From an uncultured Pluralibacter sp. (lineage in GTDB: Bacteria; Pseudomonadota; Gammaproteobacteria; Enterobacterales; Enterobacteriaceae), in NCBI RefSeq assembly GCF_913775985.1, contig NZ_CAJYMB010000124.1, positions 1 through 64,000 of the forward strand: a stretch of DNA of 64,000 nt, in the 5' to 3' direction. The notes below the pieces were generated by a model. The model had not been told where the DNA came from. It searched no databases and was given only the letters and a program-made list of their open reading frames with translations. Positions 36,088 to 46,891 of this stretch are shown here, one piece after another (position 1 is the stretch's first letter; the number at the start of each line of letters is the position of its first letter). The position numbers and the translations under genes were made by a program.

Positions 36088-37107
36088 CTAGTCGCGGCTG
36101 CGCTCGTCTTTGCGGGCGCGGCCCAGAAGCGTTAATGCTGCCTCGCGCGCGTTTTTTCCGCAATACAATACCTGATAAATTTCCTCGGTAATGGGCATTT
36201 CGACACCGTAACGGTGTGCCAGCGCCCTCACCTCTTTGGTATTGCGATAGCCTTCAACTACCTGGCCTATCTCGTCTTGGGCGGTCTGCACGTCCTTGCC
36301 CTCGCCAAGCTTCATACCGAAGCGGCGGTTGCGGGACTGATTATCGGTGCAGGTCAGCACCAGATCGCCTAACCCCGCCATCCCCATAAAGGTGGCCGGA
36401 TCGGCACCGAGCGCGGCACCCAGGCGGGACATCTCGGTCAGACCGCGGGTGATCAGCGCCGTGCGGGCATTGGCACCAAAGCCGATGCCGTCGGACATGC
36501 CCGCGCCGATGGCGATAACGTTCTTCACCGCGCCGCCCAGCTGTACGCCGATAAGATCCGGGTTGCTGTAGACGCGAAAGCTCTTGCCGCAGTGCAGCAG
36601 CGTCTGCAGCTCACTGGCAAACTGCGCGTCCGGTGACGCGAGGGCAATCGCCGTCGGCAAACCAGCGGCCAGCTCTTTGGCAAAAGTGGGCCCGGAAATC
36701 GCCGCCAGCGGAATGGCATCACCCAGCGCTTCGCGCGCGACGTCCTGCAGCAGGCGACCGGTTTCGGCCTCCAACCCTTTCGTCGCCCACACCAGGCGCG
36801 CGTCCGGACGCAGCAGCGGCTTCAGCTGGCGCAGCACGTCGCCAAACACGTGGCTCGGTACAACCACCAGAATATCGCGGCTGGCGGCCAGTGCGGTGGC
36901 CAGATCGCTCTCAAGGTGCAGGGTATCGGGGAAGGTGACGTCGGGAAGGAAAGCCGCGTTGCAGCGGTCGTGGGCCAGCGTGGCGATGTGTTTGGGGTCG
37001 TGCCCCCACAGCACCACGTCGTGGCCGTTTCTTGCCAGCGTGATGGCAAGAGCGGTGCCGTACGAGCCGGCACCGATCACAGTCATTGCAGCATTAGGCG
37101 CGTTCAT
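36088..37107 (-). CDS. gpsA: Glycerol-3-phosphate dehydrogenase (NAD(P)+)
   Basis: 339 residues. Rossmann motif [20 protein letters not shown] at the start, then [26 protein letters not shown], and the catalytic-lysine region [18 protein letters not shown]. It makes sn-glycerol 3-phosphate for phospholipids. Its ATG shares one base with the secB stop (TGATG), so the genes are coupled. Confidence 0.97.
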   Translation of the reverse strand: MNAPNAAMTVIGAGSYGTALAITLARNGHDVVLWGHDPKHIATLAHDRCNAAFLPDVTFPDTLHLESDLATALAASRDILVVVPSHVFGDVLRQLKPLLRPDARLVWATKGLEAETGRLLQDVAREALGDAIPLAAISGPTFAKELAAGLPTAIALASPDAQFASELQTLLHCGKSFRVYSNPDLIGVQLGGAVKNVIAIGAGMSDGIGFGANARTALITRGLTEMSRLGAALGADPATFMGMAGLGDLVLTCTDNQSRNRRFGMKLGEGKDVQTAQDEIGQVVEGYRNTKEVRALAHRYGVEMPITEEIYQVLYCGKNAREAALTLLGRARKDERSRD

Positions 37108-37574
37108 CAGGCATCCTGATGTTGCTCGGCACCTTCGCCAGCCTGCTGCTGCAGGTAGTTCATGAACAGCGCGTCAAAGTTGACCGGCGCGAGGTTCAGC
37201 TGCGGGAATGTACCGCGGCCAACCAGGCTGGTGATGCATTCGCGGGCATACGGGAACAGGATGTTCGGGCAGTAGGCACCCAGGCAATGCGCCATCTGGT
37301 TGCCGTCGATGCCTTCGATGGAGAAAATACCGGCCTGCTGTGCTTCGCACAGGAATGCGGTTTCTTCGCCCAGAGACGCGGTCACGGTCACGCGCAGCAC
37401 GACTTCATAAACACCTTCCGCCAGCTGGGTAGATGCGGTGTCGAGGTCAAGCTTAACTTCCGGCTGCCACTCTTTCTGGAAAACCTGCGGCGCGTTCGGC
37501 GCTTCGAAAGAGACATCTTTGGTGTAAATACGCTGGATCTGGAAAGTCATTTCCGGGTTGTTTTGTTCTGACAT
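37107..37574 (-). CDS. secB: Export chaperone SecB
   Basis: 155 residues. Orthologue of E. coli Sec[46 protein letters not shown] and a C-terminal tail ending [12 protein letters not shown] tetrameric cytosolic chaperone that keeps preproteins unfolded and hands them to SecA. AAGGAC lies before the ATG. It follows grxC by 22 nt. Confidence 0.97.
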   Translation of the reverse strand: MSEQNNPEMTFQIQRIYTKDVSFEAPNAPQVFQKEWQPEVKLDLDTASTQLAEGVYEVVLRVTVTASLGEETAFLCEAQQAGIFSIEGIDGNQMAHCLGAYCPNILFPYARECITSLVGRGTFPQLNLAPVNFDALFMNYLQQQAGEGAEQHQDA

Positions 37575-37596
37575 CTTTTAGTCCTTAAAAGGGAAA

Positions 37597-37848
37597 TTAG
37601 CGCAGCAGGGGATCGAGTCCACCACGCGCGTCAAGAGCATACAAGTCGTCGCAGCCGCCAATGTGCTGCCCATCAATAAAAATCTGCGGCACCGTGGTGC
37701 GGCCACTACGTTCAATCATCACTTCACGCTTCGCGGCGTCGCCGTCAATCGGCAGCTCCTGGAAGGTCACGCCTTTGTCGTTCAGCAGCGCTTTCGCGCG
37801 GTGGCAGAACGGGCACGTTGCTTTGGTATAGATTTCAATATTGGCCAT
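37597..37848 (-). CDS. grxC: Glutaredoxin 3
   Basis: 83 residues. Thioredoxin-fold glutaredoxin with active site TCPFCHRAKALL, TTVPQIFIDGQHIGGCDDL (cis-Pro and glutathione site). The active site is C-P-F-C, whereas E. coli Grx3 has C-P-Y-C; both cysteines are kept, so dithiol activity should remain. It reduces disulfides with glutathione. It starts 12 bases after the yibN stop. Confidence 0.96.
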   Translation of the reverse strand: MANIEIYTKATCPFCHRAKALLNDKGVTFQELPIDGDAAKREVMIERSGRTTVPQIFIDGQHIGGCDDLYALDARGGLDPLLR

Positions 37849-37860
37849 ACAACACCTCAG

Positions 37861-38292
37861 TTATTTTCCGCGAACCAGCGGCAGGTTTTCACCGCTCCAG
37901 CCCGCAACACCGTCTTTCAGAACATACACGCGCTCGAAGCCCGCTTTATTCAACGCGGTCGCGGGTTCCTGCGCCTGCATACCGGAACCATCAACAACAA
38001 TAATGGGCTTATCTTTATGCTTTTCAAGCTCGCCCAGGTTATTGGCTTTAATTTCGGCCGGCATCAGGTTAATGGCGCTGGCAATATGGCCCTTGCGGAA
38101 ATCGTCACGCTGGCGCAGATCGACGACAACAGCATCTTCTTTATTGATAAGGCGCGTTGCTTCACCGCGGCTGATCGTTTTGACGCTGGAGGTCAGTCCT
38201 TTGATGAAGGTGAAGATAACGGCTGCCAGCAGGCCAATCCACGCGATGCTCAGAACAGGGTGGCGACCAACAAATTGCATAATTTCTTGCAT
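37861..38292 (-). CDS. yibN: Rhodanese-like membrane protein YibN
   Basis: 143 residues from the ATG at 38292 ([15 protein letters not shown]), as in E. coli; the frame is open upstream but not conserved, and no clear Shine-Dalgarno precedes this ATG (TACCCCCC). One N-terminal membrane helix at about 12-32, then a rhodanese domain ([23 protein letters not shown]). Where E. coli YibN has MQCQEPA this protein has MQAQEPA, so there is no cysteine in that loop and sulfurtransferase activity is unlikely. First gene of the yibN-grxC-secB-gpsA-cysE group. Confidence 0.92.
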   Translation of the reverse strand: MQEIMQFVGRHPVLSIAWIGLLAAVIFTFIKGLTSSVKTISRGEATRLINKEDAVVVDLRQRDDFRKGHIASAINLMPAEIKANNLGELEKHKDKPIIVVDGSGMQAQEPATALNKAGFERVYVLKDGVAGWSGENLPLVRGK

Positions 38293-38538
38293 GGGGGGTA
38301 CAGACTCCCGACTGTGTGATAAAAAAAACCAGCAGGGAGTATACCTGTGCGTGGTGGCAAATACAGCAAACCGCGCATCCCCGAAACTAATTTCTGCGCG
38401 CTTGCCCGAGAAAATCACCTTTAAAATCGATCTCCGAAACCCCCACCCGACCCGATCTTTGATCTTCTACGGCAGTTTTATCGATTCAGCTGGAGTAAAA
38501 TTGCGCAAAATTTTATTTTCAGCACAGAGGTTGTCGCA

Positions 38539-40083
38539 ATGTCGGTTACTAAAAAACCTATGGTACTGGTGATTCTGGATGGCTACGGCTATCGCGAAGA
38601 TCAGCAGGATAATGCAATTTACAGCGCTAAAACCCCGGTTATGGACGCGCTGTGGGCAACCCGCCCGCACACGCTGATTGATGCATCCGGCCTTGAAGTG
38701 GGCCTGCCGGATCGCCAGATGGGCAACTCCGAAGTCGGCCACGTTAACCTCGGCGCCGGCCGCATTGTTTATCAGGACCTGACTCGCCTGGACGTTGAAA
38801 TTAAAGAGCGCACCTTCTTTAAAAACAGCGTGCTGACCGGCGCGGTGGACAGTGCGGTTGCCGCCGGCAAAGCGGTTCACATTATGGGCCTGCTCTCCGC
38901 GGGCGGCGTACACAGCCACGAAGAACACATTCTGGCGATGGTCGAACTGGCGGCCGAGCGCGGTGCTGAAAAAATCTACCTGCACGCCTTCCTCGACGGC
39001 CGCGACACGCCGCCGCGCAGCGCCAAAGGCTCGCTGGAGAAATTTGAAGCGAAGTTTGCCGAACTGGGTAAAGGCCGCGTCGCCTCCCTGATTGGCCGCT
39101 ACTACGCCATGGACCGCGATAACCGCTGGGACCGCGTCGAGCAGGCCTACGATCTGATGACCCTGGCGAAAGGCGAGTTCCAGTTTGATACCGCCGTAGC
39201 CGGCCTGGAAGCAGCATACGCCCGCGATGAAAACGACGAGTTCGTGAAAGCCACGGTTATTCGCGCCGAAGGTCAGGCCGATGCGGCGATGGAAGACGGC
39301 GACGCGCTGATTTTCATGAACTTCCGCGCCGATCGCGCTCGCGAAATCACCCGTGCCTTCGTTAACAGCGACTTCGACGGCTTTGCCCGTAAGAAAGTGG
39401 TTAAGCTCAACTACATCATGCTGACCGAATACGCCGCCGATATTAAAGTGCCGTGCGCTTATCCGCCGGCATCCCTTGCAAACACCTTCGGCGAGTGGAT
39501 GGCGAAGCACGATAAAACCCAGCTGCGCATCTCCGAAACTGAGAAATATGCCCACGTCACCTTCTTCTTTAACGGCGGCATTGAAGCGCCGTTCGCCGGC
39601 GAAGAGCGTATTCTTATCAACTCGCCGAAAGTCGCTACCTACGATCTGCAGCCGGAAATGAGCTCCGCCGAGCTGACCGAAAAGCTGGTTGGCGCCATTA
39701 AAGGCGGCCAGTTCGACGCCATCATCTGCAACTACCCTAACGGCGATATGGTCGGCCATACCGGCGTGATGGAAGCCGCGGTGAAAGCGGTAGAAACGCT
39801 GGATAGCTGCATGAATGAAGTGAGCAAAGCGGTAGAGTCCGTCGGCGGCCAGCTGCTGATCACCGCCGACCACGGCAACGCCGAGCAGATGCGCGATCCG
39901 GCTACCGGCCAGGCGCACACCGCGCACACTAATCTGCCGGTGCCGCTGATTTACGTGGGTGACAAAGCAGTGAAAGCGGTAAACGGCGGCAAGCTGTCCG
40001 ATATCGCACCAACTATGCTGTCGCTGATGGGGATGGCGATCCCGGAAGAGATGACTGGTAAGCCGCTGTTCATCGTGGAATAA
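38539..40083 (+). CDS. gpmI: Phosphoglycerate mutase, cofactor-independent
   Basis: 514 residues, as in E. coli. Alkaline-phosphatase-superfamily metal sites: [13 protein letters not shown], phospho-serine region [30 protein letters not shown], and [10 protein letters not shown] near the C-terminus. A Mn-dependent glycolytic enzyme interconverting 2- and 3-phosphoglycerate. A GAGG site precedes the ATG. It is followed by envC after 9 nt and probably cotranscribed with envC-yibQ. Confidence 0.97.
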   Translation: MSVTKKPMVLVILDGYGYREDQQDNAIYSAKTPVMDALWATRPHTLIDASGLEVGLPDRQMGNSEVGHVNLGAGRIVYQDLTRLDVEIKERTFFKNSVLTGAVDSAVAAGKAVHIMGLLSAGGVHSHEEHILAMVELAAERGAEKIYLHAFLDGRDTPPRSAKGSLEKFEAKFAELGKGRVASLIGRYYAMDRDNRWDRVEQAYDLMTLAKGEFQFDTAVAGLEAAYARDENDEFVKATVIRAEGQADAAMEDGDALIFMNFRADRAREITRAFVNSDFDGFARKKVVKLNYIMLTEYAADIKVPCAYPPASLANTFGEWMAKHDKTQLRISETEKYAHVTFFFNGGIEAPFAGEERILINSPKVATYDLQPEMSSAELTEKLVGAIKGGQFDAIICNYPNGDMVGHTGVMEAAVKAVETLDSCMNEVSKAVESVGGQLLITADHGNAEQMRDPATGQAHTAHTNLPVPLIYVGDKAVKAVNGGKLSDIAPTMLSLMGMAIPEEMTGKPLFIVE

Positions 40084-40092
40084 TCCCTCCCC

Positions 40093-41364
40093 ATGAGGGG
40101 AACGGCGATAAATTCCAGAACATGGATTGCGACTGTAGTCCGATCCGTATGCTACGCCAGCGCGCTCAGCGCTGGCGTATTGCTGTGCGCGTCGTATGCC
40201 CACGCCGACGATCGAGATCAGCTAAAGTCTATTCAGGCGGACATCGCCGCCAAGGAGCGCGCGGTGCGCCAGCAGCAGCAGCAGCGTGCTGCCCTGCTGG
40301 CCCAGCTTAAAGCGCAGGAGGAGGCGATTGCCGCTGCCGCCCGCACGCTGCGCGCAACGCAGGACTCCCTGACCCAGATAAACCGGCAGGTGGATGCCAT
40401 GAACGCCTCCATCGCCAAACTCGAAAAGCAGAAGGCCGTGCAGGAGAAAAACCTCTCCGCGCAGCTCGATGCCGCCTTCCGCCAAGGTGAGCACACGGGA
40501 ATTCAGATGATTCTTAGCGGTGAAGAGGGCCAGCGCGCCCAGCGCCTGCAGGCCTACTTTGGCTATCTGAATCAGGCCCGCCAGGAAACCATCGCCCAGC
40601 TCAAACAGACCCGGGAAGAAGTCGCCGCCCAGCGCGCCGAGCTGGAAGAGAAGCAGAGCCAGCAGCAAACCCTGCTGTACGAGCAGAAAGCCCAGCAGGC
40701 GAAGCTTGAGCAGGCGCGCAACGAGCGTAAGAAAACCCTTTCCGGCCTTGAATCCTCGATTCAGGCAGGCCAGCAGCAGCTCGGCGAAATGCGCGCTAAC
40801 GAATCCCGCCTGCGCAATAGCATCGCCAGAGCGGAAGCTGCCGCCAGAGCCCGCGCCGAAAAAGAGGCCCGCGAAGCGCAGGTCGTTCGCAACAAGCAGC
40901 AGGACGCCTCCCGCAAAGGCTCCACCTATAAACCGTCCGAAAGCGAGCGCTCGCTGATAGCCCGCACCGGCGGACTGGGCGCGCCGCGCGGTCAGGCTTT
41001 CTGGCCGGTTCGCGGCCCGATCCTGCACCGCTACGGCGAACAGCTGCAGGGTGAGCTACGCTGGAAGGGCATGGTTATCGGCGCCTCCGAAGGTACCGAC
41101 GTGCGGGCAATTGCCGATGGCCGGGTGATCCTCGCCGACTGGCTGCAGGGCTACGGCCTGGTGGTGGTGGTCGAGCACGGAAAAGGCGACATGAGCCTGT
41201 ACGGCTATAATCAGAGCGCGCTGGTCAGCGTCGGAACCCAGGTTCGCGCCGGACAGCCGATTGCCCTCGTGGGCAGCAGTGGCGGACAGGGCAGACCGTC
41301 ACTCTACTTCGAAATTCGCCGCCAGGGTCAGGCGGTCAATCCACAGCCGTGGTTGGGAAGATAA
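40093..41364 (+). CDS. envC: Murein hydrolase activator EnvC
   Basis: 423 residues from the ATG at 40093. Signal peptide ending near residue 38 (VCYASALSAGVLLCASYAHA). A long coiled coil covers about 40-280 (Gln/Ala/Glu-rich), then a LytM/M23 domain from about 300 (GQAFWPVRGPILHRYGE ... VVVVEHGKGDMSLYGYN). As in E. coli the LytM fold lacks catalytic metal ligands; it activates amidases AmiA/AmiB at the septum under FtsEX control. The start is uncertain: the ATG has no clear ribosome site, and AGGGG after it is well spaced for an ATA codon at 40108. Confidence 0.95.
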   Translation: MRGTAINSRTWIATVVRSVCYASALSAGVLLCASYAHADDRDQLKSIQADIAAKERAVRQQQQQRAALLAQLKAQEEAIAAAARTLRATQDSLTQINRQVDAMNASIAKLEKQKAVQEKNLSAQLDAAFRQGEHTGIQMILSGEEGQRAQRLQAYFGYLNQARQETIAQLKQTREEVAAQRAELEEKQSQQQTLLYEQKAQQAKLEQARNERKKTLSGLESSIQAGQQQLGEMRANESRLRNSIARAEAAARARAEKEAREAQVVRNKQQDASRKGSTYKPSESERSLIARTGGLGAPRGQAFWPVRGPILHRYGEQLQGELRWKGMVIGASEGTDVRAIADGRVILADWLQGYGLVVVVEHGKGDMSLYGYNQSALVSVGTQVRAGQPIALVGSSGGQGRPSLYFEIRRQGQAVNPQPWLGR

Positions 41365-41367
41365 GTT

Positions 41368-42306
41368 TTGCTTCAATTTCGCGCTATTGTTTTATCCGCT
41401 GTCGCTGCCCTGGCGATTGCGGCACCGGCGCAGGCCGGCAAGCTCGCCATCGTCATTGACGATTTTGGCTACCGCCCGCATCAGGAAAATCAGGTTCTGG
41501 CCCTGCCAAATACCGTTTCCGTAGCGGTGTTGCCCAACGCGCCGCACGCGCGGGAGATGGCGACCAAAGCCCACAGCGGCGGCCACGAAGTGCTCATTCA
41601 CCTGCCGATGGCCCCGATCAGCAAGCAGCCGCTGGAGAAAGACACCCTGCGCCCGGACATGAGCAGCGCGGAGGTAGAGCGCATTATTCGCGACGCGGTG
41701 AGCAAGGTGCCTTACGCGGTAGGTCTGAACAACCACATGGGCAGCGCCATGACCTCCAGCCTGTTCGGCATGCAGAAGGTGATGCAGGCGCTCAGCCACT
41801 ACAATCTCTACTTCCTCGACAGCGTCACCATCGGCAACACCCAGGCGATGCGCGCCGCCGCCGGCACCGGCGTGAAGGTGATCAAGCGTAAGGTGTTCCT
41901 CGACGATACGCAGAATGAGGCAGATATCCGCGTCCAGTTCAACCGCGCCGTGCAGCTGGCGCGCCGTAACGGCTCCGCCATTGCCATTGGCCATCCGCAC
42001 CCCACCACGGTAAGAGTGCTCCAGCAGATGGTGTACAATCTGCCGCCGGATATTACGCTGGTGCGCCCGAGCAGCCTGCTTAACGAGCCCCAGGTGGATA
42101 CTTCCACGCCGAACGGCGCTGGCCCGGCTACCGCTCAACCGCAGAAACCGCGCAATCCGTTCAGCGGCGTGAAGCTATGCCGGGCGAAGAAAGGTGTCGA
42201 GCCGGTGTACGCCAGCCGCTACTTTGAGATTCTGGGCGACAGCATCCGCCACAGTACGCTGGTGCAGTACATGACGCTGCAGTGGCAGGGCTGGGGAAAC
42301 AAGTAA
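41368..42306 (+). CDS. yibQ: Divergent polysaccharide deacetylase family protein YibQ
   Basis: 312 residues from a TTG at 41368, with GGAAG about eight bases upstream. Signal peptide to about residue 23 (LSAVAALAIAAPAQA). The divergent polysaccharide deacetylase (DUF610-type) domain begins KLAIVIDDFGYRP, with HEVLIHLPM, GLNNHMGSAMTS, FLDSVT and IGHPHPTTVRVL. Located 3 nt after envC, same order as K-12. A periplasmic role in envelope remodelling with EnvC is plausible but unproven. Confidence 0.93.
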   Translation: MLQFRAIVLSAVAALAIAAPAQAGKLAIVIDDFGYRPHQENQVLALPNTVSVAVLPNAPHAREMATKAHSGGHEVLIHLPMAPISKQPLEKDTLRPDMSSAEVERIIRDAVSKVPYAVGLNNHMGSAMTSSLFGMQKVMQALSHYNLYFLDSVTIGNTQAMRAAAGTGVKVIKRKVFLDDTQNEADIRVQFNRAVQLARRNGSAIAIGHPHPTTVRVLQQMVYNLPPDITLVRPSSLLNEPQVDTSTPNGAGPATAQPQKPRNPFSGVKLCRAKKGVEPVYASRYFEILGDSIRHSTLVQYMTLQWQGWGNK

Positions 42307-42309
42307 AAG

Positions 42310-42336
42310 AAAGGGGCCGATGGCCCCTTTCTCATT
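42310..42336. terminator. Bidirectional terminator between yibQ and tdh
   Basis: GAAAGGGGCC and GGCCCCTTTC flank a GAT loop (42310-42332), followed by CATTTT on the forward strand and by AAAA (T on the reverse strand) upstream. It serves the two convergent operons. Confidence 0.88.
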
Positions 42337-43362
<1,026 letters not shown>

Positions 43363-43371
43363 CTCACATCC

Positions 43372-44568
43372 TCAGGCAATCACGCCCAGTTGCTTACCAA
43401 TACGAATAAACGCGGCGACCGCGTGCTCGATTTGCTCAGGGGTGTGCGCCGCGGACATCTGGGTGCGGATGCGCGCCTGCCCTTTCGGCACCACCGGATA
43501 GAAGAAGCCCGTCACGTAAATGCCCTCTTTTTGCAGTTCGCGGGCAAAGGCCTGAGCGACCGTGGCTTCGCCAAGCATCACCGGGATAATCGCGTGATCG
43601 GCACCGGCCAGCGTAAAGCCCGCAGCGCTCATTTTTTCGCGGAACAGGCGGGCGTTGGCCCACAGGCGGTCGCGCAGCTCGCTACCGCTTTCCACCATTT
43701 CCAGCACTTTAATGGAGGCGGCAACAATCGCCGGCGCCAGCGAGTTGGAGAACAGATACGGGCGCGAGCGCTGGCGTAGCCACTCCACTACCTCTTTGCG
43801 GGCAGCGGTATAGCCGCCGGACGCGCCGCCGAGGGCCTTGCCCAGTGTGCCGGTAATAATATCGACGCGGCCCATCACCTCACAGTATTCGTGGGAGCCG
43901 CGGCCGTTTTCGCCCACAAAGCCCACCGCGTGGGAGTCGTCGACCATCACCAGCGCGTCATATTTGTCTGCCAGATCGCACACGCCTTTCAGATTGGCGA
44001 TCACGCCGTCCATCGAGAACACGCCGTCGGTGGCAATCAGCACGTGGCGGGCGCCGGCTTCGCGGGCCTCTTGCAGGCGCGCTTCCAGCTCCTGCATGTC
44101 GTTATTGGCATAGCGGAAACGCTTCGCCTTGCACAGGCGCACGCCGTCAATAATCGAGGCGTGGTTCAGGGCGTCGGAGATAATGGCGTCTTCCGGGCCG
44201 AGCAGCGTCTCAAACAGGCCGCCGTTGGCGTCAAAACAGGAGGAGTAGAGAATGGCATCTTCCATACCGAGGAAGTCGGCGAGCTTTTTTTCCAGCTGCT
44301 TGTGGCTGTCCTGAGTGCCGCAGATAAAGCGCACGGAGGCCATGCCGAAACCGTGGCTGTCCATACCTTCTTTAGCAGCGGCAATCAGATCGGGGTGGTT
44401 GGCCAGGCCGAGATAGTTATTGGCGCAGAAGTTAATGACCCGGCTGCCGTCGCCGACGGTAATATCCGCCTGCTGCGCGGAGGTAATAATCCGCTCTTCT
44501 TTAAAGAGTCCTTCTTCCCGGGCGGTATCAAGATCGCGGTTCAACTGCTGATAAAAATCACCACGCAT
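43372..44568 (-). CDS. kbl: 2-amino-3-ketobutyrate CoA ligase
   Basis: 398 residues. Alpha-oxoamine synthase family: [42 protein letters not shown], and the PLP lysine in [15 protein letters not shown]. It cleaves 2-amino-3-ketobutyrate with CoA to glycine and acetyl-CoA, completing threonine breakdown with Tdh. GGAG before the ATG. First gene of kbl-tdh. Confidence 0.97.
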   Translation of the reverse strand: MRGDFYQQLNRDLDTAREEGLFKEERIITSAQQADITVGDGSRVINFCANNYLGLANHPDLIAAAKEGMDSHGFGMASVRFICGTQDSHKQLEKKLADFLGMEDAILYSSCFDANGGLFETLLGPEDAIISDALNHASIIDGVRLCKAKRFRYANNDMQELEARLQEAREAGARHVLIATDGVFSMDGVIANLKGVCDLADKYDALVMVDDSHAVGFVGENGRGSHEYCEVMGRVDIITGTLGKALGGASGGYTAARKEVVEWLRQRSRPYLFSNSLAPAIVAASIKVLEMVESGSELRDRLWANARLFREKMSAAGFTLAGADHAIIPVMLGEATVAQAFARELQKEGIYVTGFFYPVVPKGQARIRTQMSAAHTPEQIEHAVAAFIRIGKQLGVIA

Positions 44569-44784
44569 TGCAATTCTCCAGATTCAGCAAAATTTAGTCG
44601 ATATTACCCAATGCCGCACGGGGATACGAGATGACGCAGCACAGGATTCCTGTTTTGCAGCATAAATCACGCGTACCCCTGCCGCCAGTCGGTGAATGGC
44701 TGAAGCCTCCGCCGTGTGATGATATGATATTAGACATTCGCGTCCGGGAGAGTCCCGGCCATCTACAGTTCAAGGGCTATCGTT

Positions 44785-45729
44785 ATGATCATCGTTACCG
44801 GCGGCGCAGGCTTTATCGGCAGCAACATTGTTAAGGCGTTAAATGACAAGGGCATCACCGACATTCTGGTGGTCGACAACCTGAAGGACGGCACCAAGTT
44901 CGTCAACCTGGTGGATCTGAACATCGCCGACTACATGGATAAAGAAGATTTCCTGATCCAGATTATGGCCGGGGAAGACTTCGGTGATATCGACGCGGTA
45001 TTCCACGAAGGCGCCTGCTCTTCCACCACCGAGTGGGACGGCAAGTACATGATGGATAACAACTATCAGTATTCGAAGGAGCTGCTGCACTACTGCCTGG
45101 AGCGCGAAATTCCGTTCCTGTACGCCTCTTCTGCAGCGACCTACGGCGGACGCACTTCCGACTTTATCGAGTCCCGCGAGTACGAGCAGCCGCTGAACGT
45201 CTACGGCTACTCCAAGTTCCTGTTCGACGAATACGTGCGCCAGATCCTGCCGGAAGCGAACTCCCAGGTTGTCGGCTTCCGCTACTTTAACGTCTACGGA
45301 CCGCGCGAAGGCCACAAGGGCAGCATGGCCAGCGTCGCTTTCCATCTCAACACCCAGCTTAACAACGGCGAAAGCCCGAAACTGTTCGAAGGAAGCGATG
45401 GCTTCAAGCGCGACTTCGTGTACGTGGGTGACGTGGCAGCGGTTAATCTGTGGTTCATGGAAAACGGCGTTTCCGGCATTTTTAACCTCGGCACCGGCCG
45501 CGCAGAGTCGTTCCAGGCGGTTGCCGACGCGACGCTGGCATTCCACAGCAAGGGCAGCATCGAATATATCCCGTTCCCGGACAAGCTGAAGGGCCGCTAC
45601 CAGGCGTTTACGCAGGCCGACCTCACCAACCTGCGCGCCGCCGGCTATAAAGACGAATTCAAAACCGTTGCCGAAGGCGTAACCGAATATATGGCGTGGC
45701 TGAACCGCAGCGCCAATCCGCATTCATAA
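44785..45729 (+). CDS. hldD: ADP-L-glycero-D-manno-heptose 6-epimerase
   Basis: 314 residues. Short-chain dehydrogenase/epimerase with [15 protein letters not shown], the SSAATYGG segment, catalytic YGYSKFLFD (Tyr-x-x-x-Lys), and [15 protein letters not shown]. It makes the L-glycero-D-manno heptose donor of LPS inner core. Its promoter region (44570-44784) has a TATGAT-like -10 near 44723 and a CCGGGA/TCCCGG hairpin; a heat-shock promoter as known for K-12 rfaD cannot be assigned. The gap to waaF is 112 nt, much longer than in K-12. Confidence 0.97.
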   Translation: MIIVTGGAGFIGSNIVKALNDKGITDILVVDNLKDGTKFVNLVDLNIADYMDKEDFLIQIMAGEDFGDIDAVFHEGACSSTTEWDGKYMMDNNYQYSKELLHYCLEREIPFLYASSAATYGGRTSDFIESREYEQPLNVYGYSKFLFDEYVRQILPEANSQVVGFRYFNVYGPREGHKGSMASVAFHLNTQLNNGESPKLFEGSDGFKRDFVYVGDVAAVNLWFMENGVSGIFNLGTGRAESFQAVADATLAFHSKGSIEYIPFPDKLKGRYQAFTQADLTNLRAAGYKDEFKTVAEGVTEYMAWLNRSANPHS

Positions 45730-45841
45730 TTTCGTTCAGGCAGTATCAAAACGGGCATCGGATACAGCGGCGGGAGCGTCTTACAGGCGCGCCCGCTGCA
45801 TCATCGGTGGCCAATGCAGAGACGCGCGTAGGATTAAGTGA

Positions 45842-46888
45842 ATGAAAATACTGGTGATAGGCCCGTCCTGGGTGGGCGATATGATGATGTCGCAGAGTCT
45901 CTACCGCTCGCTGAAGGCGCGCTTTCCCCAGGCCATCATCGACGTGATGGCGCCCGCATGGTGCCGCCCGCTGCTGTCGCGAATGCCGGAGGTGAACGAA
46001 GCTATCCCGATGCCGCTGGGCCACGGCGCGCTGGAGATTGGCGAGCGCCGCAGGCTCGGACGCAGCCTGCGGGATCGCCGCTATGACCGTGCCTATGTAT
46101 TGCCTAACTCGTTTAAGTCGGCGCTGGTTCCCTTCTTCGCCGGTATTCCGCTGCGCACCGGCTGGCGCGGCGAGATGCGCTACGGTCTGCTGAACGATGC
46201 CCGGGTGCTGGACAAAGCGGCCTGGCCGCTGATGGTTGAGCGCTACGTTGCGCTGGCGTTTGATAAAGGCGCGATGGACAGCGCGAAAGATCTTCCCCAG
46301 CCGCTGCTCTGGCCGCAGCTGCAGGTGAGCGAGTCGGAAAAAATGCAGGTTACCGGCGCGTTCAACCTCTCATCCGAGCGCCAGATAATCGGCTTCTGCC
46401 CGGGCGCCGAGTTTGGCCCTGCGAAACGCTGGCCGCATTACCACTATGCGGAGCTGGCAAAGCAGCTGATCGATGAAGGCTATCAGGTGGTACTGTTCGG
46501 CTCGGCAAAAGACCACGATGCCGGTAACGAAATCCTGGCGGCTCTGACCGTCGAACAGCAGGCGTGGTGCCGCAATCTGGCAGGGGAAACTCAGCTTGAG
46601 CAAGCGGTGGTGCTGCTGTCGGCCTGTAAAGCCGTGGTCACTAACGACTCCGGCCTGATGCACGTTGCCGCCGCGCTCAATCGCCCGCTGGTAGCGCTGT
46701 ACGGCCCGAGCAGCCCCGACTTCACCCCGCCGCTGTCGAAAAAAGCCAAAGTCATTCGCCTGATCGACGGCTATCACCGCGTGCGTAAGGGCGATGGCGA
46801 TGAAGGCTATCACCAGAGCCTGATCGACATTACGCCCGCACGGGTGCTGGAGACGCTCAATCAGCTGCTGCTGGATGAGGAAGCCTGA
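45842..46888 (+). CDS. waaF: ADP-heptose:LPS heptosyltransferase II
   Basis: 348 residues, GT9 family. N-terminal KILVIGPSWVGDMMMSQSLYR; donor-site C-terminal fold with GFCPGAEFGPAKRWP and VVTNDSGLMHVAAALNRPLVALYGPSSP. Adds the second L,D-heptose to LPS inner core. AGGA precedes the ATG. It precedes waaC by 3 nt. Confidence 0.97.
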   Translation: MKILVIGPSWVGDMMMSQSLYRSLKARFPQAIIDVMAPAWCRPLLSRMPEVNEAIPMPLGHGALEIGERRRLGRSLRDRRYDRAYVLPNSFKSALVPFFAGIPLRTGWRGEMRYGLLNDARVLDKAAWPLMVERYVALAFDKGAMDSAKDLPQPLLWPQLQVSESEKMQVTGAFNLSSERQIIGFCPGAEFGPAKRWPHYHYAELAKQLIDEGYQVVLFGSAKDHDAGNEILAALTVEQQAWCRNLAGETQLEQAVVLLSACKAVVTNDSGLMHVAAALNRPLVALYGPSSPDFTPPLSKKAKVIRLIDGYHRVRKGDGDEGYHQSLIDITPARVLETLNQLLLDEEA

Positions 46889-46891
46889 CGG

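Noticed and set aside
38467-40203. Very long open frame antisense to gpmI (578 codons)
   Set aside because: It covers the whole of gpmI on the opposite strand, matches no family I know, and is explained by high third-position GC in gpmI.
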